Shown: positions 12,801 to 24,800 of the stretch, one piece after another
Layout of the letters: the number at the start of each line of letters is the position of its first letter
How positions within the stretch are numbered: the first letter of the stretch is position 1
Source of the DNA: Eurosta solidaginis
Lineage: Eukaryota; Arthropoda; Insecta; Diptera; Tephritidae
Direction: 5' to 3'
Assembly (NCBI RefSeq): GCF_040869045.1
Contig: NC_090321.1
Location: 93,726,603 to 93,790,602, forward strand
Length of the DNA stretch: 64,000 nt
Made by a program: the position numbers and the translations under genes
Notes under the pieces: generated by a model
What the model saw: the letters and a program-made list of their open reading frames with translations, nothing else
Told to the model about the DNA's origin: nothing
The model's database searches: none

Positions 12801-15800
12801 TTATTATTATTTAAATTCTATTTTAAGAATAGCTATTTTTCAACACTTCTTGGGGACGAAATTCACACTATTTTGGTTTTTATATAGAACAACACCACAA
12901 AGTGCGGTTTTGGCACCAACATTTTTTTGTGTGAAATAAATATACATAGTTTATAAAAACTAGAAAATACGCTTTTATAGTATATGAAAGTAAATAAAGT
13001 TATAAAAAATTCAATCAAAACACTGCCGAGGGGCGACCCCGCTTAGAAAAATTGTCTTCTAATTGAAAAACTTTATTTCTAAACTTTTTGATGTTGCTTT
13101 GCACGGGGTTTGAACCCAGGGCATCCGGTGTGGTAGGCGGAGCACGCTACCATCACACCACGGTGGCCGCCTATCCAAAGAAATAGTTTTCAAAATAAGT
13201 TTAAGACAATGAACGAAAAATATTAGTATTATTGTGAACAAGTATGGAAGTCTAAGTTCGGGTGAAACCAAACATTACATACCCAGCTGTACACTTGAAA
13301 TGCTGTTGTTGTTTGTTTTGTGTGCTGAAGGCAAGATGCACAAGTGGCGTAGCTTCATAGACGCGTAAAAGATATGACATGTAGCTACGATTTCTCTACG
13401 CCTCAAGATCTGCACACGAAGCTACTTTCGAGCGTTGCTACAAATTGCAAAAAATTATTGAAAAATATAAGAAATTTAATTTCTTCAGGTATATTTGTCC
13501 CCGAAACCAAAGGAAAACAGGTATTAAAAGTTGTTTGCATCCCCGTGCCTTTGTAAATTATGAAAGGCAACTTTACACCACCGCGGACTAGATAAAAAAG
13601 TGATTTCTAGTTTCCAACACTTTTTAGCCTTTTAATCGCTTCAACAATGTCCAACAAAGCTTTTGTGATGTTGAATACTCTTTTTCGCTTTGGTAATATA
13701 CCTTTCACGTACTTTTGTTAACTAAAATTCTATTTTCTAACTAATTACACAAATTTGGGTTAAAAAAAAATGTAAGCAAACATCTTGTTCTTCTTTTTTT
13801 CAAGGTTACGTACGCTCAGCTACCAACATTGCTGTACGCTTAGCTACATGAAGCTTTCATGCTTTGTTGCTTTCATGCAGCTTACGCGTCGTGTGCAGCT
13901 CTCCATTCAAGTACATGTGTTCGACATCAAAGCGTACAGATTTCGCCTGCAGCGTCTAATACGCGTCTAAGACGCATAGCCCCGTGTGCACCTTGCCTAA
14001 TAGTGTTACAAGGCTGCGCAATAATACATATACATAATTTTCGTTTAAAAGAAGCAAAAAGGATACAGGGGCTAACACCAATAACCTTGAGCGGGTAATA
14101 ATGCAGTTTTCTTTCAGATATGGGAATTCCCCTACTGTTTATTTTAAAATAAAGATATAACAGAACAATAAAAATACGATTGGTACAAAACCATTTTTCG
14201 CTAAGATTTTTGCTTTTATTATTTTTGCTACGACCCTTTTTAAAGTAATTTATATAAAAGCGGGCATGGTCCTTAACCAATCTTATTCATATTTCCTGCT
14301 ATAAGGAAAATATGTGTACCCAATTTTGTTAAGATATGTAAATTTTTTTTCGAGTTATGGCTCCCTAAACATTGAAAATTCCTTAGACGAAAAAGGGGCG
14401 GTGCAACACCCATTTTCAATTTTAGTGTTTTCCAATTAAATGTTATAATTCAGTTTAGAAAGTAAAATTCTATTGATACAAAGCTCTTTTTCACTAAGAT
14501 ATAGCTTATTATTTTCGTCTACGACCCTTTTAAAAATCTTTTATATAAAAGTGGGCGTGGTCTTTGGTCGATCTCGTTCATTTTTCCTAGAAATAATTCC
14601 TGCTATAGGGGAAATTTTTGTACCCAACTCTATTACGATCCGTTAATTTTTCTTCGAGTTATGGCTCCCGAAACATAGAAAATTGCTTAGTCATAAAAGG
14701 GGCGGTGCCACGCCCATTTTTGTAAATTTGAGGTTTTTCCTATTTCTTGTTATAAATCCACTTGGGAAATTAAATACCATTGATATAAAGTTCTTTTTGC
14801 AAAGATATAGCTTATTTTATTCGTCCATGACCCCTTTAAAAATCGTTTATATAAAAGTAGGTGTAGTCCTTAACCGATTTCGTTAATTTTTCTTCAAAGC
14901 ATTCCTTATAGTAAATGTAACCTTTCTGCCGAATTTTGTTACGATAGGTTTAACGATTTTTGATTTATGATTAATAATATTCGTAAAATTGATTTTATCA
15001 CAAGTGGACGGTGCCACGCCCATTTTAAACAATTTTTTCAAATTTTTATCAAGAGTGTCAGTATCGGTCTACACGTCAAATTTCAACATTCTAGGTGTAT
15101 TATTTACTAAATAATCAAGTTTTTTGTGCTTTCCAAAATGTTATATATATAAAAAGTGAAATTGGTTATCATCCGATTTCGCTCATTTTCAATACCAATC
15201 TATTCTGGGCCCAGATAAGCTCGTGTACCAAACTTGGTGAAGATATCTCAATATTTACTCAAGTTATTGTGTTAACGGGCAGACGGACGGACATGTCTCA
15301 ATCAAATTTTTTTTCGATACTGATGATTTTGATATATGGAAGTCTATATCTATCTCGATTCCTTTATACCTGCACAACCAACCGTTATCTAATCAAAGTT
15401 ATAATACCCTGTGTAAAAGTACTGCGGGTATAAAAAAACGTGTGCGATTTGTGCCATATTTTTCGCATATCGAGCGCCCGACACTTTTTTCACAATAATA
15501 CTAGTATTTTTCGTTCATTATTGGTTTAAAGTTATTTTGAAAATAATAACGTTCGATATAATTTAAAAGCGATTTATATTTTTTTATTTGTATTATGTTA
15601 ATTTGTTCGCACTTTATTATGTATCTTCTTTATCTATAAACATTATAAAATAAAGTCGCTAAACGACATGTACGCACATCACTTCATACAGAATGCTCCG
15701 ATTTTAAAACGGTTTTTTTGCATTTGAAAACTTAACTACGTGCAATGGATATTGTCAATATAATTTGAAGACGTATATTATAGGGGCGTGAGAAATTGAC

Positions 15801-18800
15801 AAAATGTAGTAAAAAATTATAAAATTTTTGTTTACACAGCTAAAACTCATAAACGGATGGATGGATTTGAAAAATTTTACTTTGCAGTAAAACTTTGAAA
15901 TATTTACCTTCGTTCTGCATAAAGAAAAAAAATACTTTATTCCTTTCTTATATCAGCCAAATTGTTTAAAAAAAGTAACATTTTTACCAAAAAATGCGTG
16001 CATGTGGTTGTTCGATGTTAACTGTGCGCGCAAATTGCTTTTGAGTGAGGCATGATGCGACTCATACGTACATACATAGCATTCGCTGCGTTATTTAACT
16101 TCGGTCGTAGGTTTATAGGCATGTATGGATGTACATATGTTATGTCCCTTTGAATGCTTAAACCTTTAAAATTACGCAACGGATTTTGATGCACTTTTTT
16201 TAATAGATAGAGTGATTGAAGATTGTATAATAACATCCATTAAATAGTGGAGAAATACTGTTATTTTTGAAGTTTCTAATGTGATGTATATATGGGGTAT
16301 TCCATCCCATTTCGACCAATTTTGAACCCGACCGCTTTAGAATTGGCTGAAAGTTTTTCTTCTTTTTCTAGCTTTCGAAAGACGTTTTTCAGAAGTTTTT
16401 CAAATTTTTTCATCCAACTCAAAAAAAGTAATGGATTTAAAAAAAAACACCGTTTTTGTTTTCAAAATGCTATAACTTTTTCAAAAATTGACCGTTTGGG
16501 ATCTTTTTTTTTTTTTAAATTTGTTTTTAAATTTACTTTTCGGAAAAAATTCAAAAAAAGTTTTTTTTGCAATTGTTTTTGTTTTTATCGGACTATTGAT
16601 AAATGATTCAAGGATCGGTGTTTTTTTCAAAATGCTATAACTTTTTCAAAAATTGACCGTTTGGAATCATTTTTTTTAATATATGCTTTTAAATGTACTT
16701 TTCGGAAAAAAAAACAAAAAAAATTTTGAAGTTTTTTTTCAATTAAATAAAAAAAAAAAAAAATTCTCGTCCCACTCCGGGATTAGTGGGGATGATTGCA
16801 GAATTGATTGAAGTTTTTTATGAGAAAAAAAGGGCGAAATTCGAAAAACTGAAAAATTACAAAAAAAAAACTTTAACATTTTTTTCGAATTTTTTCCGAA
16901 AAGTACATTTAAAAACAAATTTAAAAAAAAAGATCCCAAACGGTCAATTTTTGAAAAAGTTATAGCATTTTGAAAACAAAAACGGTGTTTTTTTAAAAAT
17001 TCATAACTTTTTTTGAGTTGGATGAAAAAAATTGAGAAACTTCTGAAAAACGTCTTTCGTAAGCTAGAAAAAGAAGAAAAACTTTCATCCAATTCTAAAG
17101 GGGTCGGGTTCAAAATTGGTCGAAATGGGATGGAATACCCCATATATAAAAGAAAGTGGTGTTAGTTACACTATATGTATATAACTCAAGAACGGATGAA
17201 CACATTTCGCTGAAAATTGGTGAAGGAGTAGCTTGGGTACCAGGAGACAGACATAGGATACTTTTCATCCCGTTCTGGATAGGATCTTGAGATTAAAACG
17301 TGTACCTGGTTAATCCTGGGACATGTTTGTACAATATGGGCATCAAATGGAAGCTGTTTACGAGTACTTTGATACCGGGTATTTTTCGTACCCGTGGGTG
17401 ACTAGGGTCTCGAGATATAGGCGAAAACGTGGACGCGGGTACCCCAAGAATATGTTTATAGAATATGGATAACATATGAAAGCTGTTGATGAGTTCTTTA
17501 GTACAGGGTAGTTTTCATACCTATTGGTGACTAGGGTCTCGAGATATAGGCCAAAACATGGGCCAGGGTAACACTAGGATGTGTTTATACATTATGGGTA
17601 TCAAATTGAAGCTGTTGATGTATGATTTAGTACAGAGTAAATTACTCTACCGCTGGGTGACTAGGGTCTCGAGATATAAGCCAAAACGTGGACCCGGGTG
17701 CCCCTAGAATGTGTGTGTAATATGGATATCAAATGAAAGCTGTTGCTGAGAGCTTTAAAGTGATTTTCATTGTGATATTCGATTTAGTCGCATCAACCTG
17801 ACAAAACTGATAAATATGCATGCGAAGCCGATATAAAGACATGAATTAATAATAACCACATACCTATTTACATACGTCCTATTCGAATTGCCTGAAATTT
17901 GGTATATAAATTTGCCTATATTAGTATTTACGATCCATTATTCCGGGAAGTAGACCAGAGACGGGCTGGGAATGGGATTAGGACTAGGACTGAGACTGAG
18001 ACTTGCAGTCGGACTGGGACTCGGAATGGGACTGGAACAAAATACATACCACCCTCTGGGACTGGCAATAAGGGATGAAGAAGAATTGGAAGAACTTGAG
18101 AGAAGAGAAAAGAGGGAAGGAGACTGAGAAAGAGATAGAGTGAGACGAAGATAGCGATAGATGAAGCGAAAAAGCGAAGGGAGGAGTGAATAAAAGGATT
18201 AAGAAAAAGTGAAGAGGGGAGGGGGGGGGGGGGCAGAGTTAGACGGAAAAAGCTTATTAAAATGTATGCAGATGGACCAAATTTAGGGCAGAACACCGTC
18301 TGACGGGTATGCTAGTTTCATATAAATCTAGCCAAATAATTTAAAAAGATGTTACAACCAACAAAATTCTGAATAGAAAAAAATTTAAACTTAAACCTGA
18401 ACACCTAACTACGTACTTTGTTTTTGTAAACACTTTCTGTATCAGTGTTGGCGGCCGCCGTGGTGTGATGGTAGCGTTCTCCGCCTACCACACCGAAGAC
18501 GCTGGGTTCACGCCACGGGCAACGTCAACATTTTATAAACAAGTTTTTTCAATTAAACATAATAAAAATTTTCTAAGCGGGTCGCCATGTGTAGGAAAAA
18601 TTAAAAAAGGAGTACGATGCATATTGGAAGAGAAAATTGGCCTAAAATCTCTTCGGAGGTTATCGCATCTTACATTTATTTATTTTGTGTATCAGTAATA
18701 AAAATCAAGCATTTGCTTATATTTGCTCATTATTTCCAATAAAACAAAAGAAAGTATTAATCTCTTAGGTGACTTTTTTTTGCCGTGGGTTGCTGCCTGT

Positions 18801-21800
18801 TTATGCTACAGTGTAGTGAGTTCACTTACTCTTACACATGCTGTAGTCCATACAGAATACTAAAACTATGCACTACTCCTGCATTAACATTGTACCAGAG
18901 CTGGTAGAATCAAGTACAACTACCATTACGGTTACAAATACTCAGTAATTGAAAACACCAATTACCAAGTATAAGTATATTTTATTGGTAATTGATATTC
19001 AACGCCCGCATTTTCAATTATTTGAAACTAAAAATTTTGGTCAGAAAAAAAAATATTCATCGCTAAACAGAAAGAACAATTCACAATATTGCAAAATTAA
19101 ACCTCTTTTTGTTATATAGTAGCCATTTTATTTTTCATAATTAGGCCGGATTAACCCTTAACAGGGCCCTTTTTCACGTCCGTTTCCTTCTTTTTTCGAT
19201 TAAAAAATACAAACTTATATCTTTCATAAAAATGTTACTGTTACAATGTAATAATATCAATAAAATTGCTATCTCCATTTTAAACATGTCGTTTTCACAT
19301 TTGTTTTCGGCTTATTCATCAATTATATCATCAATATCGATTTTGTTCAATAAATCTGACTTAATGCAAATTATACCTAACATTTCGAGTCGCTCTTGCG
19401 AGAAGGATCGTTCGGCAGAACAATTTGTGATCATTAATGTTAAAAAAATCCGATGAGTTATTTCTGTGTTAGGAAATACATCGGCTAATTGGCGGCCACC
19501 GTGGTGTGATGGTAGCGTGCTCCGCCTACCACACCGGATGACCTGGGTTCAAACCCCGGGCAAAGCAACATCAAAAAAAAAATGTTAGAAATAAGGTTTT
19601 TCAATTAGAAGAAAGCTGTCTGCCTTGCAGATGCTGTTCGGAGTCGGCATAAAATCATGTAGGTCCCGTCCGGCCAATTTGTAGGGAAAATCAAGAGGAG
19701 CACGACGCAAACTGGAAGAGAAGCTCGGCCTTAGATCTATTCGGAGGTTATCGCGCCTTACATTTATTTATTTTTTTTTTTTTAATTGAACTTCCATTAG
19801 CATCTTATACAAATGACTATGACTTTTTTGTGCATCAGTGTATCTGGAGTTCACCAAACTTTGGAATTGTTTCATTTCATTGAAAAATTCTTCCAAATCT
19901 CTAGAATAAAAACAAACTAAGTTATTTATAGCTTCGTGGAGGTCTCCATCACTTAGAGAAAAGTTGATGAGAAATGCAAATCTCTCTGAAACTTCCATAT
20001 ATAGACTTTCGCACGTCGTTTGATTTCACTGTGAAGATTTTCGATGATTTCGAGGAAACCTTTTGTCCTAAAATCATTGCCAGGCGAAAATTCTACTTCT
20101 GGAGCATTTCCATCATTAGGTCGTTTTTTTCTACGGCGAGTACGTTTTACGATTTCTGTATAACCTACACCTTATATGTACACTTATGTACAAGTCAACG
20201 AAGAACATTCCACAAATATAACCAGGGGTGAAGAGATACTCACGCACACACATGTGTCATCAGCCGAAGTAGTTACTCACACATACACACGCATACACTA
20301 CAAATATACATTTATATAGCTGGTAACCAAGCATGACTTACAACTGTTTGCGAAATTACTAGACCTTAGGAGAGATGGGTGAATGAGAAAACAGAGATTA
20401 TAAAAGCAGCGAAAGCTGAAGAATCAGTAATCAGTTTGATTTAACCCCGCTTTTGTGAAGTACGCGTACAAGTACAATGTGACTAGTCCCAAAGTAGACT
20501 AAATAAAGACCATATTTCCATACTGAATATTGGAGTTATTTATTCAACAGTTCAGAGATACGAACGTTAGCAGAAGGTCCAAGATATTAGGAAATCCTCA
20601 AATTCGTTACAGTATGTTCATTTATTTGTCATCCATCATTAATCCTTCACTCATTCATCATTTTAGTTGAAATTTCCGGTTGAAGGCTTATACAGCCTCT
20701 GTTCCAAAAATAACCGAAATTTTTCAAAATAAAAACAACCAGGGTACATTCTGAGATAATTCTTTTTTATTATTCAATATACTCTCCTTTCACTTCGATA
20801 CACTTCTGTGCACGCTCTTACAACTTGTCAAACGAGTTGGAAATGTCCTTTTTAGGAACCTTGCCTAGTTCGTCGGTCATCGCCTTTTGAATGCGGTCAA
20901 TTGAGTTTTATTTATTTGAGCAAAATTTATTTTCAGTTCTGATTATATCTTTCTTTCACTCTCTAGAATTTTATGTTTGTAAGAAAATATTAGAAGTGTT
21001 TTTTATTTTTCGGGGGCCTCCTACTTGTTAATACGGCCCTGTTCATAATAAATAAATACTTGAAGCAGTGTTTTTCCGGGGTCGAGCTGCTCTCCCCATT
21101 TGCGTCGCGTTGCTTTTACATTTTTTTCGGGACATGAATCCTTCGATTTGTACACAAACTTAGAGAAAAATTTTTACTATTTCAGAAAAGCTGAATATTG
21201 GCACAGACTGAGGAAATATAATAGAAACCAAAAATTTCATGGCCAAATCGCCGAGTAGCGGGACATTTGCGTTCAGCATCTATTTATAGGTCAAGAGGCC
21301 CTATGAAAAATGTAAAAAAGTTTGTCTAAAAGCTTTTCTTTTCACATTAGGTTGCATTCTTGTGATATAAAGTGTATTCAGAGACACTAAAAGTACCGCA
21401 ATAGGTCGCATGGGGGGACCGCGAGGTTGCAAAATTTAGTGATTTCGTGAAATTTATTTTCTTAAAACTGATAATGAGCGCAGTTCTAAGAAATATAATA
21501 TCAAGCGAGGATTCGATGATCACTGTGAAAATGCGTGATAGTTGCAGTCATCACCTCTAATAGTCCAAGAGTCGCACAAACATTGTGAAGCACATTTTTA
21601 GTATCTTTCTTTCAAGTTGTATTTTAGTAATAGAAAATTGGTTAAACGTTCCTCGGTACAGCAGCTTGGGGAGAGCTTTCATAAAATTTCTATGCGACAT
21701 CTTGAATTATAAAGAATAAATGGTGAGTAATCAGCGTGTTCAGTTGTCAGTAGTTACTAAATGTGTATCTGTTAAGTGGAAAAAATCGGTTCAATACAAA

Positions 21801-24800
21801 ATTTTATATTCAAACAAAGAAAAAAAATGCCAGTTTGAAAACCAACTTAAATAATAATTCGATTACGCGAATTCCTTTGTTTATTTTAGTTTAATAGATA
21901 TTAGCAAATATTTGAATTACCAAGAATGTTCATTAGTGCACAGCTCTGCATTCTGCATACATATATCCCCCATAGAGCATAGGCCGTACAAAGGCTATGC
22001 TTACGCCTACACTTTACACCTTTAGCTTACATTCAGGATTCCCCTATAACGTGAGCAAGGATGTTTACACATTAAAAAAACTTCGTGGCGATTCTACTCT
22101 CCTATTGAAATATTGATAAGACTGTATAAACACTACATGTTACTAGTCGACCGTGCTTGCCTTGGCAGACAGGAATTTTGCTAATGTTGATTCAGGTGAA
22201 TCCACAAATTATTATCGCAAAGGTACGTACCTCCATACACAAAAATTAATGAAGGGATACAAGAAAGCAGCAGCCATCAGTTGCGGCTTTGCAATGCTTA
22301 TGTATGTTTGTACATATCTGACAGCAAATGATGGCAAAGAGAAGCTTCATCTCACACGGACACACTCGCAAATACAATTTTAGCCGGTGGTTGTCATCAT
22401 TGGCAGAATCGTTATCGGCCCGCACAATTACGCAAACAGATTGCTCACCCGCATAAACCATAGCACCTGTACAAAGAAAATATGTATGCAGTTACGTATG
22501 TACAATGTACTGACATATGTACATACATATTAGAGATATACGCCGCCGATAAACGCCACCGCCGCCGATTTTCGTCGTTTCTTGCACGCCACTGCCGAAT
22601 GTCAAAAATATCGGCACGGTACTACATTTTCTACTCATTTAAGACTGTCTAGGCCATTTATTGTTCATGTAGAAAATTGGACGGAAATGGTCGAAAGGGG
22701 TATCAACGGATGCGTATCACTGCCAGTTATAAGAATCCAATTGCGTAATGTAACTCTTTCTACCCGTTCAAAAGTAATTTAAAACAAGTAAGGACGGGAC
22801 TGTCTTCGGCTGTGCCGAAGACTTCATACCTTTCATGAATGGGGCTGAACAATAATCTTATCCCGTTCGTAATCTCCAAATAATCGGATGTATAAGATAA
22901 GAAATATATAGTGAACAGATGTACATACTTAAACGATTTTTAAGATAAATCTAATATATAAAATTCTTCTGTCACGGTTTTAGAGGCTGAACTCTCCGAA
23001 ACGGCTGAACCGATTCTCATGAAATTTTGTGAGCATATTGGGTAGGTCTGAGAATCGGCCAACGTCTACCTTAACTTAAAAATCGGCATGTTTTTACAAA
23101 TTGAGTAAATTGGAATGATTCTTTACTTTAAGTTATGAGTGTATGGACTACTATATCCTTATCTTTATTGTTCCTATCATTATTTTCTAAATTATTTTTA
23201 TAGTTCCTACTATTATTTATGAACTTATGCAAAATATTTTCCTATTGAATTTTTTTCTATGTAAATAATTTATTGAATAATTTTTATTATTTATCTACCT
23301 AGGGTTAGAGAAAAAGAAATTTTGCTATTAATAGTTTCTAATCTATTGGGGTTAAAGTAAACTATTTTCCTAATATGTAAAAATATGACCTTATTAGACC
23401 TAAGCAATAAATGAATGTATTTATTTTATTTTATCAAACTGATTCCGCATATTATTCAAGGAAAAGATTTTTTTTTTTTTCGCTTGACATTTTTCATTCA
23501 TAATAAGGTAAATCTGTAATAATTGCATAAAAAATAGAGGGGTTGCTGATGGAAGAGCGGGCAGTTGAGTATTGGTAGTGGCTCCATTAATGGATAAATG
23601 GAAGGTACAGTGGGTGCAAAAAAATAATTTTCGTATTTTTAAATGTCCTTTTTTTTTATTTTCCATAATTTCATATTTTCCAGCTATTTCTTTGATCTTA
23701 TTTGTCATGCGATTTCTGCGGCGGCCACCAAGACAGAATCGTCATGACTTTGATGAAGAATTTATTTTTATACCGGGATTTGTCACTTTCACAACCTTTT
23801 TGGGTTTGTGCAATTGTTTGATCTTAGAGAATTTGGGTACCTACTTTTATTATTTTAAATTTGCCTACTCGAGTAAATAATCATTTTCCACCAATTTGTC
23901 CCTTAGGACAATTGTGATTTTCTTATAATTACCAAGTCCTAGATTGGCGGCATTTGTACAACGTGTGCACAGCCTGATAAGTAATTGTCCTAAGTCAATT
24001 TTACAATCCACAATCAGGTTTCTTGTATTTCCTACGCTACCATTTTGCTATCCTAATATGAAAACGAGCGCGACATGTCTTATTGCAAATTTGTATAGCG
24101 CTTCACTTATATTTTTATAGGTTCTCTTTGTGACTATTCTTCATCATTTTTTTTTGTGTTATGGGCTTGTTTTAAAAGTTTCCTAGTTTTTGCCTATTTC
24201 CACTGTCCTAAAATTTCCTATTGCTTTATGAACATTTTTGTTAGGAGCCATAAAAGGAGTTATGCGAAATTTTTTTTTTTGATTTGCTGTTCACTTTAGG
24301 CAGTGTTGCTTTTATTGTCGATTGTGACATTTTGAGATTTATTTCAATTTATCGCTCTTCCTCAGCTTTGGTTTGGTACTCGTAATGGGTTAGATACGAG
24401 TTGTGGCGGGTTTTACCTGCCTAAATTTGTGCTTTATATAGTTTTTGAGCACCATAGCTATTGTGATGATCAAAAGCATGAATACACAACCTATAATTGC
24501 TAACCAAACATCTGGGATGTTCGTAGTACTTTCTGTATTTACCCTAGTTGATGGCTCATACTTGATGATTTTATTATCTCTTATTTCAGAGCTTTCTTTT
24601 CCTACTTCGTAGCCAGTTATGGCTACCATAATGCTTTGGGCTATCTTTGTCCACCAAGACATCTTGAAGGTTTTAATAGAAAGTTAGATATTTTTGTTTT
24701 ATAAAATTTTTTTTTTTTAGGTGCTACCTAACATTTGGAATTGTTGGGGAACACTTTCCTCATCATACGCATTATTTCTTCTATTGTAGTTGGTATAGTT

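Larger units (their letters stand above)
15835..18315 (+). mobile_element. Helitron-like element, 3' end defined, left edge uncertain
   Basis: The 3' terminus shows the Helitron signature: stem GGCAGA (18,287-18,292), loop ACACCG, near-complement TCTGAC (18,299-18,304), spacer, then CTAG|T at 18,312-18,316. The upstream body has TTACGCAACGGATTTTGATG (about 16,173) and a ~129-bp minisatellite. It matches the Helitron end at 27,245-27,274. No Rep/helicase frame is present, so it is non-autonomous. The left boundary is a guess. The body is split by the palindromic element at 16,287-17,148. Confidence 0.6.

Noticed and set aside
16292..17143. Two frames encoding nearly the same peptide starting [13 protein letters not shown]
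   Set aside because: They are the two arms of an inverted repeat, rich in Phe/Lys from T/A runs, with no domain.
17928..18296. 122-codon Pro/Leu/Phe-rich minus-strand frame
   Set aside because: It comes from a GGGACT/GAAG-type low-complexity tract ending in a 13-base G-run and is partly repeated at 27,000-27,250. Not a gene.
19491..19575. Functional tRNA gene
   Set aside because: The good Pol III boxes continue straight into the shared SINE body, so it is a retroposon head.
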